In this document: positions 1 to 5,062 of the stretch, piece by piece
Layout of the letters: the number at the start of each line of letters is the position of its first letter
Position numbering within the stretch: position 1 is the first letter of the stretch
NCBI GenBank assembly: GCA_910584945.1
Contig: CAJUDY010000081.1
Span: 1-5,842, forward strand
Direction of reading: 5' to 3'
Source: an uncultured Lachnospiraceae bacterium
Lineage (GTDB): Bacteria > Bacillota > Clostridia > Lachnospirales > Lachnospiraceae
Length of the DNA stretch: 5,842 bases
Translations under genes and position numbers: made by a program
Notes under the pieces: generated by a model
The model's input: the letters and a program-made list of their open reading frames with translations, nothing else
What the model was told of the DNA's origin: nothing
Databases searched by the model: none

Positions 1-498
1 CAGATTCACGATATAGCTGGTGTGGGCGTACTCAAAGCCCTGTGCGCAAAGCTGCGCGTACCAATCCTCCAGCCGCTCCTTGCTCTGCAGCGTCTTCCTG
101 TCCCCCGCTGCGCCGGCTTCTACGGTGAGCCGGCTTCCCCTCTTTATCTTTTCAATGTAAAGAATACTTCCCACAGGTACACGCCGCGCCTCCACGTCAC
201 TGACTACCTCCGCCATTTCCCTGCGGCTGCGCCGTTTCGTTTCCAGCAGAAGCTCCCCGATATCCCGCATTCTCATTCTTTTCCCTCAGCTTCTGCGCCG
301 TCTCATATCCGCCCGTTCCCGCCATCTGCATGTCCATGATGGCCAGCTGATATGCCCCACAGTCTGCCTGCAGGAAATCGGCGCCGCTGCAATAAGCGTC
401 ACAGACCATATCTGCTGTAAATTCTTTGCAGGCTTCTATATTTTGTTTCATCTCCTGCAGAAATGCTTTATTATCTCCACAATTGCTATATTTATCAT
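1..498 (-). pseudogene. Broken LytTR-family response regulator (partial, runs off left edge)
   Basis: Read on the minus strand, this is a receiver domain followed by a LytTR DNA-binding domain. The start is ATG at 498-496, preceded by AAGGAG at 514-509 with a 10-base gap; it gives MINIAIV, the usual first strand of a receiver. Around 475 one base is missing: the next residues (DNKAFLQEMKQ) lie in a different frame. The phosphoacceptor Asp follows in AIMDMQM at about residue 56, then GGYETAQKLREKNEN. There the receiver stops, and the sequence at about 262-286 jumps back to the original frame, at RDIGELLLETKRRSRREM. About 35-40 residues are lost by comparison with the family, including the beta4-beta5 region and the conserved Lys. 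The LytTR part is well preserved: VGSILYIEKIKRGSRLTV and, at the window edge, FEYAHTSYIVNL. Such regulators control peptide-sensing, bacteriocin or surface genes. The identity of the family is secure; which genes it controlled cannot be told. The defects make it very probably non-functional. Confidence 0.85.
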
Positions 499-515
499 TC
501 TGATTTGTCTCCTTA

Positions 516-544
516 TTGACAGCTCCCAGGAGAGCATTTGTCAA
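516..544. promoter_or_regulatory. Dyad just upstream of the response regulator ribosome binding site
   Basis: TTGACA at 516-521 and TGTCAA at 539-544 form an inverted repeat. An inner pair, GCTC at 522-525 and GAGC at 532-535, makes the dyad longer. It ends one base before the AAGGAG of the broken regulator. It could be an operator or a 5' leader hairpin. LytTR sites are usually direct repeats, so autoregulation by this protein is not implied. Function is inferred only from symmetry and position. Confidence 0.3.
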
Positions 545-584
545 GAGGGATTTGAATCTTTCCAAACTTAGTTGAAAAACGCTT

Positions 585-611
585 TTGCCCAAATGTGAAA
601 AATGGTATAAT
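585..611 (+). promoter_or_regulatory. Extended -10 promoter ahead of the ISL3 transposase fragment
   Basis: The sequence reads TGG then TATAAT at 603-611, a perfect extended -10 (TGnTATAAT). A poor -35, TTGCCC, lies at 585-590 with a short 15-base gap. Transcription would start near 618, so an upstream GTG at 595 cannot be the transposase start; ATG at 649 fits. Confidence 0.5.
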
Positions 612-648
612 AAGTATAGATTTTAAAATATATACAGGAATTTATACC

Positions 649-813
649 ATGGATGAGTTTATTAAAGAGCTTGACGTAAACTTGGATTACTTAAATCATG
701 AAATAACCGAGAACGAAGTTATTATATACGTGGCATCAAAATGTAAATTATGTAAATGTCCCTACTGCGAAGGGAAGCTGTTGCGGCTTGAATTAAAGCG
801 TAAAATCAACTAA
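649..813 (+). pseudogene. ISL3-family transposase, N-terminal fragment
   Basis: Starting at ATG 649, with AGGAA at 636-640 as ribosome binding site, the frame gives 54 residues beginning MDEFIKELDVNLDYL. It continues through IIYVASKCKLCKCPYCE. This matches the remembered N-terminus of clostridial ISL3 transposases, which open with a short helical segment, an 'I-Y-V-A-S' strand and a CPYC zinc-binding knuckle. Full-length members are about 400 or more residues. Here similarity ends right after CPYC, and the frame runs into unrelated KLLRLELKRKIN and stops. No DDE catalytic core is present, so it cannot be active. The family call rests on motif recall, not alignment. Confidence 0.65.
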
Positions 814-922
814 CATCGGAAAGATTCTAGATAATTGAAAAAATTCAAAAGAAATTTTGTGGAAAAAATAGCATGACAATAAAGCCTGTTGTCAGGCAGG
901 CCGACGTGAGTGAAAAGGATTT

Positions 923-1141
923 ATGTTTTTGGAACGTAATGAGAACCAAAACAAATTAGTGCGCCGTCACATTCTAAAGGGCGTAAATTTTGATGATAAG
1001 ACGCAGGGAGATATTGATAATATAGCAGAGTGGATCAATAACTACCCGCGCCGCCTGCATCAGTATAGGACGGCAAAGGAATTATATAATAAGGAACTGG
1101 AAAAGATAGCAGCATATAACGAATGTTTGCTATACCAATAA
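923..1141 (+). pseudogene. IS30-family transposase, C-terminal fragment
   Basis: The frame, open from 914 and with its first ATG at 923, gives FLERNENQNKLVRRHI then KGVNFDDKT and WINNYPRRLHQYRTAKELY. This is the ending of IS30-type DDE transposases: the ER-NEN-N motif near the last catalytic Glu, then 'hIPKGt.fd..t', then 'WINNYPR' and 'T..elf'. Full proteins are about 320-350 residues; only the last 70 remain and there is no plausible ribosome binding site. The usual aromatic-ERG-x-NEN is reduced to FLERNEN, one residue shorter. It lies 110 bases after the ISL3 head and belongs to a different transposase family, so the two are not halves of one gene. A small hairpin (GCCTG 884-888, CAGGC 893-897) lies between them. 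Confidence 0.75.
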
Positions 1142-1167
1142 CCTTTATTTCGTACACCCATTTTTAG

Positions 1168-1200
1168 GCATCGCAGAAAGCGATCCGGATCTGCATCGCA
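1168..1200. repeat. Repeated GCATCGCA with a central palindrome
   Basis: In the 345 bases without a gene between 1142 and 1486, GCATCGCA occurs at 1168-1175 and 1193-1200. Between them, ATCGC (1170-1174) can pair with GCGAT (1180-1184), and GATCCGGATC at 1182-1191 is a perfect 10-bp palindrome. It lies about 160 bases upstream of the chemoreceptor promoter. It might be a protein-binding site or an end of the decayed IS30-type element. No function can be assigned. Confidence 0.3.
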
Positions 1201-1362
1201 CCATAACCAAAACTTTTATTATGTGAAAAATGCATAACAAATGATACTGTTTATTGTGCGTATTGCTGAAAATGAAAAAATCAAAAAAATTTTCGCATTT
1301 AATGTTGACATTTTCATCCATGGCATTTTTGGAAAAAAGTACTTCTCTTTACATGCAGTCTG

Positions 1363-1371
1363 TGATATACT
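1363..1371 (+). promoter_or_regulatory. Extended -10 promoter of the chemoreceptor operon
   Basis: TGA then TATACT at 1363-1371 is a good extended -10 (TGnTATAAT with one change). The hexamer 17 bases upstream (TTCTCT, 1343-1348) is a poor -35, as extended -10 promoters allow. A start near 1378 would leave a leader of about 110 bases before the coding start at 1487. No convincing motility sigma factor site (TAAA, then CCGATAT) is seen. Confidence 0.45.
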
Positions 1372-1418
1372 GACACCAAAGTCTATCGTCTGTCGGTTTA
1401 AGAAAGCGCGGAGTTTTC

Positions 1419-1441
1419 AGCCGGCAGGTCGAGCGGCTTTT
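1419..1441 (+). promoter_or_regulatory. Hairpin followed by TTTT in the chemoreceptor leader
   Basis: AGCCG at 1419-1423 pairs with CGGCT at 1434-1438 across a 10-base loop, and the run TTTT covers 1438-1441. It lies in the leader about 30 bases before the ribosome binding site. It is a weak terminator-like structure and might act as an attenuator. The leader was inspected for the conserved sequence of the type I cyclic di-GMP riboswitch and none was recognised. Confidence 0.25.
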
Positions 1442-1470
1442 ACTTTGCGTGTTAATAAAAAATATCAAAA

Positions 1471-1476
1471 AAGGAG
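1471..1476 (+). promoter_or_regulatory. Ribosome binding site that sets the chemoreceptor start
   Basis: AAGGAG at 1471-1476 lies 10 bases before GTG 1487 and follows an A-rich stretch. It is the only strong site near the start of the frame. The later in-frame ATG at 1526 has only GGGAG touching it, too close to work. The frame is open back to 1241, but that part overlaps the promoter and has no ribosome binding site. Confidence 0.7.
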
Positions 1477-1486
1477 CGACAGAGAC

Positions 1487-3529
1487 GTGACGGGAAATCA
1501 AGAGGGCTCCCGCACCAGCCGGGAGATGAAACGAAGTTTGAACGGAAGGATATTGAGACATACCACACTCAATATTCTGATGCTGGTGGTTGTATGTTGT
1601 GTGATCATGGCTCTTTCCATGCAGTCACTTGCCAAAAGCATTTTGCTGGACAGTCTTCAGCCAATGGCCCGACAATCGGCTAAAACAATGGAGGCGAACA
1701 TACATATGCTGGCGGACCGCATGATGACCATTGCCGCCGATTCCAGGATGAATACCGTGACCTCCGTCAACGGAGCGGAGGGAGAGGGAACACTCCGATC
1801 GGATGACGAACTGACCAGGGAAAATCGTATGGCCGTGCTGGAGGAGGCCGCTGAAATTTATGAACTTTACACCATCGCGCTGTACGATTTGGACGGAGGG
1901 CTGGTGCTTGGGATTGAGGACGCGCCGGAGAGCCTGGATGGCAGCTTTTTCGGGCTTTTGAAGGAAACCGACAATCTCACAACCGATTCCTCCACCATCT
2001 TCCAGGGGAAACTGGGGATCAGGATGGGGATGCCGGTGAAAGAGAACGGCGAAACGGTCCTGTACGTGGTGGGTGTCTATAAATACGATACGATCAACGA
2101 TGTGATCAGCAGCATCAACCTGGGAAAAACGGGTATGGCCTATATGGTTAACGAGGAAGGCATCGTGACCGGGCATCCGGATCAGTCTCTGGCTCTCAAT
2201 AAAAGTACACTGGTACAGCTCAGCGGCGGCAACGGGAACGCGGCGGAGCGTGTAACCACCGGTGAAACGGGGGCGACGGAATATCCCGTTGACGGAAAGC
2301 AGATGCTGGTGGCGTTCTCTCCCATTCGCGGGACCCAGTGGTCGCTGGTGATTCAGATTCCCGAATCGGATTACAGCAGCCTGATCAACGGGGCGATGCT
2401 GGTATCGGTTCTGGCGACCATGGCAGTGCTGGTTATATCCATGCTGCTGGTTCTTCGCCTGGCCAGTTCGATTTCCAGTCCGGTGAAGAGCGTGACAGGA
2501 CGAATGGTAGCCCTCTCCGACGGCGATCTCCATACAGAGGTGACGCCTGTTTACAGCGGGGATGAGCTGGAGGTTATGACGCAGACCCTGGATGCTACCC
2601 TGGAAAGCGTGAACAGGTACATATCCGACATCCAGCAGGTGCTGACGCGGGTTGCGGACGGAGATCTGCGCACCGAGCCCCAGGTGGATTACAAGGGCGA
2701 TTTTGCGCTGATCCGCAGAAGCCTGTGTACGATCACCGGGTCCATGAACGAAACGCTTCTTGGCTTCCGCGGCGCGGCGGCGCGGCTGGCGGAGATGGCG
2801 GCGCAAATGAACGGACAGTCCGCTCAGCTACATCAGGCGTCGCTGGAGCAGAACCGGTCCACCGAAGAGCTGGTTCATGAAGTGACGCATGTGAAAGAAC
2901 GGCTGGTGGATGTCACGGAGAGCAGCGGTCAGACGCGGGTTCAGACGGAGGAGATCACGCAGCGGGTTCGGGGCGCTAACGAACAGATGGAGGCCCTGTC
3001 CTCCGCCATGGACGATATCAGCGCCAATGCCCAGCAGATTACAAAAATCGCCAAGGATATTGAGGACATCGCGTTCCAGACCAATATCCTGTCCCTCAAC
3101 GCTTCTGTGGAGGCCGCCCGGGCCGGAGCCGCCGGAAAAGGCTTCGCGGTGGTGGCCGGAGAAGTGAAGCAGCTGGCCGCCAAGAGCGCAAGAGCCGCCC
3201 AGAGCGCCACGGAAATGATCCGCAACACGCAGTCCATTATCCGGACCGGTGTAGCGCTGACCGCGGATACCGCAGATTCCCTTCATGCGATTTCTGCCGT
3301 TTCTTCACAGATCAGCGTTATTTCGGACCAGCTGACAGAGGCGGTACAGGGGCAGGAGACGGCTCTTGCAGTCATGGAGGAGCGGATTGACGCCATTTCC
3401 GCCATTGCGGACCGCAACCTGCAGAACGCGGAAGAGACGGAGCAGTCAAGCGGACTGCTGGAGAAAGAAGCCGAAACGCTTAAGTCCCAGGTTCAAAAAT
3501 TTATTCTAAAGGAGATATGCGGCAGATGA
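1487..3529 (+). CDS. Methyl-accepting chemotaxis protein with a double Cache sensor
   Basis: A 680-residue inner-membrane chemoreceptor starting at GTG. A short basic N-terminus leads into a first membrane helix (about 28-49), then an extracytoplasmic region of about 250 residues. That region has the look of dCACHE_1: ELYTIALYDLDGGLVLG near 126-142, and GKTGMAYMVNEEGIVTGHPD near 213-232. The second membrane helix is about 302-324, followed by a HAMP domain (SPVKSV, SDGDLHTEV, SGDELEVM; about 325-378). A second HAMP-like unit (VADGDLRTEPQVDYKGDF, about 379-427) comes next. The signalling hairpin is complete: the tip reads IAFQTNILSLNASVEAARAG at 528-547, then KGFAVVAGEVKQLA. It would bind CheA and CheW and control flagellar rotation. 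The usual amino-acid-binding motif of dCACHE receptors is not obvious, so the ligand is unknown. There is no C-terminal NWETF-type CheR tether. Its stop overlaps the start of the lipoprotein gene. Nothing suggests damage. Confidence 0.95.
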   Translation: MTGNQEGSRTSREMKRSLNGRILRHTTLNILMLVVVCCVIMALSMQSLAKSILLDSLQPMARQSAKTMEANIHMLADRMMTIAADSRMNTVTSVNGAEGEGTLRSDDELTRENRMAVLEEAAEIYELYTIALYDLDGGLVLGIEDAPESLDGSFFGLLKETDNLTTDSSTIFQGKLGIRMGMPVKENGETVLYVVGVYKYDTINDVISSINLGKTGMAYMVNEEGIVTGHPDQSLALNKSTLVQLSGGNGNAAERVTTGETGATEYPVDGKQMLVAFSPIRGTQWSLVIQIPESDYSSLINGAMLVSVLATMAVLVISMLLVLRLASSISSPVKSVTGRMVALSDGDLHTEVTPVYSGDELEVMTQTLDATLESVNRYISDIQQVLTRVADGDLRTEPQVDYKGDFALIRRSLCTITGSMNETLLGFRGAAARLAEMAAQMNGQSAQLHQASLEQNRSTEELVHEVTHVKERLVDVTESSGQTRVQTEEITQRVRGANEQMEALSSAMDDISANAQQITKIAKDIEDIAFQTNILSLNASVEAARAGAAGKGFAVVAGEVKQLAAKSARAAQSATEMIRNTQSIIRTGVALTADTADSLHAISAVSSQISVISDQLTEAVQGQETALAVMEERIDAISAIADRNLQNAEETEQSSGLLEKEAETLKSQVQKFILKEICGR

Positions 3530-3966
3530 AACGAATTTTTACCATTCTTTTGAGCCTGCTGCTGGCGTCGTTTTTGACGGCCTGCGGCGGTCAGACCGGT
3601 CTTCAGGACGGCTATTACACCGCTCAGGCGGCTGAGTTCAATTTCGGCTGGAAGGAATATGTTACGATTCTGGTGAAGGGCGGAAATATTATTTCCGTGG
3701 AATATAACGCGGAGAACGCCAGCGGCTTCATCAAAAGCTGGGACAATGCCTATATGCAGACGATGCTGCATACGAACGGCACCTATCCCAACGAGTACAC
3801 CCGATATTACGCCAGCCAGCTTCTGGACGGCCAGGGGGAAGGCGGTATTGACGCACTCACCGGTGCCACCTCCTCCCACGGGACATTTCAGGTGCTGGCC
3901 CAGGCCGTGCTGGAGCAGGCCAGACAGGGAGATTCCAGCATTGTGTTCGTTGACACAGCCCACTGA
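3526..3966 (+). CDS. FMN-binding-domain lipoprotein
   Basis: A 146-residue surface lipoprotein. Residues 1-19 are a lipoprotein signal peptide (MKRIFTILLSLLLASFL) ending in the lipobox LTAC, with Cys20 as the expected lipidated residue. The rest is one FMN-binding domain (PF04205 type): DGYYTAQAAEF at 28-38, GGNIISVEYNAENASGF at 52-68, SWDNAYM at 71-77 and DALTGATSS at 109-117. D109-x-x-T-G-A-T115 fits exactly the motif that ApbE flavin transferase uses to attach FMN to a Thr, so Thr115 is the likely acceptor. Related domains carry electrons in NqrC, RnfG and the Listeria lipoprotein PplA. ATG 3526 was preferred to ATG 3517 because AAAGGAG at 3508-3514 is only 2 bases from the latter and 11 from the former; it also gives a cleaner signal peptide. 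The start overlaps the chemoreceptor stop as ATGA, implying translational coupling. No apbE is in the window. Electron transfer or flavin sensing is inferred from the family. Confidence 0.9.
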   Translation: MKRIFTILLSLLLASFLTACGGQTGLQDGYYTAQAAEFNFGWKEYVTILVKGGNIISVEYNAENASGFIKSWDNAYMQTMLHTNGTYPNEYTRYYASQLLDGQGEGGIDALTGATSSHGTFQVLAQAVLEQARQGDSSIVFVDTAH

Positions 3967-4090
3967 GAACCTTCTGCCCGCCTGATCAGACAAAAAGTCC
4001 TGGCCGGACAGAAGAACAGCCGTGAAGACAGAGAAGAAAGCGGCGGCGAATTTGGAGGCGGGGACAAAGCGTCCTGAATTGCGGCGATTA

Positions 4091-4149
4091 AAACAGGGAG
4101 AAAGCAGAGCGAACCGCTAAGGGCGGTTCTTGCTTTATCCCTGTTTTTT
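4091..4149 (+). terminator. Long intrinsic terminator of the chemoreceptor operon
   Basis: AACAGGG (4092-4098) pairs with CCCTGTT (4139-4145), AAAGC (4101-4105) with GCTTT (4132-4136), and GAACCGC (4111-4117) with GCGGTTC (4123-4129). TTTTTT follows at 4144-4149. This is a strong Rho-independent terminator with an interrupted stem of about 20 pairs. The 124 bases between the lipoprotein stop and this hairpin hold no supported gene. Confidence 0.9.
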
Positions 4150-4170
4150 ATTGTGTCACAGTAACAATCC

Positions 4171-4189
4171 CCCCCTGCTCTGCAGGGGG
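4171..4189 (+). repeat. Left-end hairpin of the IS200-type element
   Basis: CCCCCTGC at 4171-4178 pairs perfectly with GCAGGGGG at 4182-4189 around a TCT loop. Single-stranded transposases of the HUH type recognise such subterminal hairpins. No T run follows, so it is not a terminator. Assignment as the left end is inferred from position and symmetry. Confidence 0.55.
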
Positions 4190-4199
4190 AGGGAATCTC

Positions 4200-4229
4200 T
4201 TTAGATATAAGAAACTCCTATGTTACAAT
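4200..4229 (+). promoter_or_regulatory. Possible weak tnpA promoter
   Basis: TACAAT at 4224-4229 is a fair -10, with TTAGAT (4201-4206) or TTTAGA (4200-4205) as a poor -35 at 17-18 bases. A transcript would begin near 4236, inside the loop of the ribosome-site hairpin, so it would lack the blocking 5' arm. Confidence 0.3.
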
Positions 4230-4269
4230 AAAAGTGGGTCTGCAAAACCACAAATAAAGAACATAGGAG
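4215..4269 (+). promoter_or_regulatory. Inverted repeat that hides the tnpA ribosome binding site
   Basis: CTCCTATGTT at 4215-4224 is perfectly complementary to AACATAGGAG at 4260-4269. The second arm contains most of AGGAGG (4265-4270), which lies 7 bases before the tnpA ATG. An inner pair, GTGG 4234-4237 and CCAC 4248-4251, strengthens it. In IS200 a comparable stem-loop is known to block translation of transposase from transcripts entering from outside. The same role is inferred here. Confidence 0.7.
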
Positions 4270-4277
4270 GTCCAAAG

Positions 4278-4751
4278 ATGGACAATAATAGTTTAGCTCA
4301 TACAAAATGGGAATGCAAGTATCACATTGTATTTGCACCGAAATATCGCAGGCAGGTAATTTACAAGCAGATAAAAGCGGATGTTGGGCACATACTAGGA
4401 ACATTGTGCTGAAGGAAAGGTATAGAAATTATTGAAGCGGAATGTTGCCCGGATCACATTCACATGCTGGTAAAGATACCGCCAAAATATTTAGTATCAG
4501 AGATAATGGGATATTTAAAAGGAAAAAGTTCGCTGATGATATTTGAAAAGCATGCGAATCTAAAGTATAAGTATGGAAACCGGCATTTCTAGTGCCGAGG
4601 GTACTATGTCGACACCGTAGGGAAGAACACAGCTGCGATCAAAGCGTATATACAAAATCAGCTGAAGGAAGATTTAGAATATGATCAGATGTCATTAGTA
4701 GAGTATATCGACCCGTTTACGGGTGAACCGGTGAAGAAAAACAAGAAATAA
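4278..4751 (+). pseudogene. tnpA: IS200-type TnpA transposase with two in-frame stops
   Basis: The 157-codon frame is collinear with HUH-type Y1 transposases of IS200, which are about 150 residues. It begins MDNNSLAHTKWECKYHIVFAP. The HUH metal site is clear: CCPDHIHMLV with His60 and His62. The likely catalytic Tyr is Tyr124 in AIKAYIQNQ. It ends in EYIDPFTGEPVKKNKK. Two stops break it: TGA at 4410-4412 (codon 45, in LGTLC-stop-RKGIEI) and TAG at 4590-4592 (codon 105, in NRHF-stop-CRGYYVDTVG). In relatives the latter is Trp (HFWCRGYY), so TGG to TAG; the former is probably CGA to TGA. Both are transitions. There are no frameshifts, so decay appears recent. Start: AGGAGG at 4265-4270. The catalytic Tyr is beyond both stops, so no active protein is expected. 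It could still be mobilised by an intact copy elsewhere. Confidence 0.92.
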
Positions 4752-4792
4752 ACCTTTTGTAGTGGTAAGTGGGAAGACAAAGCAAACCAGCA

Positions 4793-4953
4793 AGCCTCTT
4801 TTGGGGCTGCGCCGGAATAAGGAAGCACTGAAAAAGCCCTTTTAAGGGCAGCTGTGAATGTGGTGCAGCAAGCGGACCTTCAGTGCACCTTCCGGGCGCA
4901 AGCAGGTAATAGCCCCTTATAGGGGCAGAGCAAGCCACCGGCTAAGCCGGTGG
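4793..4953 (+). ncRNA. Candidate structured RNA in the 3' part of the IS200-type element
   Basis: The 183 bases between the tnpA stop and the right-end hairpin fold into an ordered series of stems on the tnpA strand. Stem A: 4793-4798 with 4803-4808, loop TTTT. Stem B: 4808-4817 with 4890-4900, ten pairs with G4894 bulged. Stem C, stacked inside B: GCACTGAA 4825-4832 with TTCAGTGC 4879-4886. Inside C are two hairpins: GCCCT 4836-4840 with AGGGC 4845-4849, and 4851-4856 with 4864-4869 (two wobbles). Then GCCCC 4912-4916 with GGGGC 4922-4926, and finally the right-end hairpin. GGGGCT 4803-4808 could instead pair with AGCCCC 4911-4916, so two states are possible. No protein frame is convincing here. 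Position (after the transposase, ending at the right end) resembles the right-end guide RNAs of TnpB-carrying relatives, but no tnpB is present. The existence of an RNA is inferred from structure only. Confidence 0.5.
4935..4953 (+). repeat. Right-end hairpin of the IS200-type element
   Basis: CCACCGGC at 4935-4942 pairs perfectly with GCCGGTGG at 4946-4953 around TAA; G4934 and T4954 add a wobble. It is followed by CTTGAC (4955-4960), a likely cleavage region. Perfect 8-pair hairpins just inside the right end are typical of IS200/IS605 elements. Confidence 0.75.
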
Positions 4954-4979
4954 TCTTGACTTCATCGGAAAATGGGTTG

Positions 4980-5005
4980 AATCCTATGGAGAAGGATTTG
5001 TTTTT
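4980..5005 (+). terminator. Weak terminator-like hairpin beyond the IS right end
   Basis: AATCCT at 4980-4985 pairs with AGGATT at 4993-4998 across 7 bases, followed by TGTTTTT at 4999-5005. It would stop plus-strand transcripts leaving the IS element. It does not serve the minus-strand SDR remnant, for which no terminator is seen. The rest of 4961-5062 shows nothing recognisable. Confidence 0.35.
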
Positions 5006-5062
5006 ATTTGAATTCCGGCGAACGTTTGGATATTCCGTCTTCACCGGGGCAGGATTTTTGGA

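Larger units (their letters stand above)
593..1232. repeat. 12-bp direct repeat pair bracketing the insertion-sequence debris
   Basis: ATGTGAAAAATG occurs at 593-604 and again at 1221-1232, both on the plus strand. The following bases are also related (GTATAATAA and CATAACAA, alike except for one gap and one change). The pair encloses both transposase fragments. Target duplications of ISL3 (about 8 bp) and IS30 (2-3 bp) are shorter, so this may be an insertion or deletion scar or chance in AT-rich DNA. Confidence 0.4.
4171..4960 (+). mobile_element. IS200-type (IS200/IS605 superfamily) element, single tnpA, inactivated
   Basis: The element has the parts expected of an IS200-type single-strand transposon: an end hairpin on the left (4171-4189), a tnpA gene (4278-4751) and an end hairpin on the right (4935-4953) followed by CTTGAC. 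There are no terminal inverted repeats and no visible target duplication, as usual for the superfamily. No tnpB or iscB is present. The exact tips are not defined; the left end may lie some bases before 4171 and the right cleavage site is probably near 4960. At about 790 bases it is longer than the roughly 710 of classical IS200, mainly because of 200 structured bases after tnpA. It inserted just downstream of the operon terminator. Confidence 0.8.

Noticed and set aside
22..339. A 105-residue plus-strand open frame
   Set aside because: It is antisense to the LytTR domain, which is clearly recognisable on the minus strand.
516..544. TTGACA on the minus strand (544-539) as promoter of the response regulator
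   Set aside because: The hexamer 17 bases on is TGTCAA, not a -10, and transcription would start inside the ribosome binding site region.
1305..1310. Perfect TTGACA as the chemoreceptor -35
   Set aside because: No -10-like hexamer at 15-19 bases; TATACT is 55 bases away.
1241..1486. Chemoreceptor start at ATG 1241, adding 82 residues
   Set aside because: The stretch overlaps the promoter at 1363-1371, has no ribosome binding site and encodes nothing typical; AAGGAG at 1471-1476 points to GTG 1487.
1625..2806. A 393-residue open frame on the minus strand
   Set aside because: It lies wholly inside the chemoreceptor gene, opposite strand, with composition rich in His, Arg and Gln and no recognisable domain; it is a shadow of the GC-rich coding strand.
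3517..3525. Lipoprotein start at ATG 3517
   Set aside because: AAAGGAG ends 2 bases before it, too close; ATG 3526 has an acceptable gap and overlaps the stop as ATGA.
2828..3993. Minus-strand open frames of 98-166 residues
   Set aside because: They are antisense to the chemoreceptor signalling domain and to the lipoprotein, with no ribosome binding sites or familiar motifs.
4022..4119. Small frame from GTG 4022, rich in Lys, Ala and Glu
   Set aside because: No ribosome binding site, and its end lies inside the operon terminator hairpin.
4171..4189. Perfect GC-rich hairpin as a second operon terminator
   Set aside because: It is not followed by a T run; a strong terminator precedes it, and its position fits the left end of the IS element.
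4201..4938. Minus-strand frames at 4201-4404 and 4717-4938
   Set aside because: They are antisense to tnpA and to the structured 3' region, and show no protein similarity.
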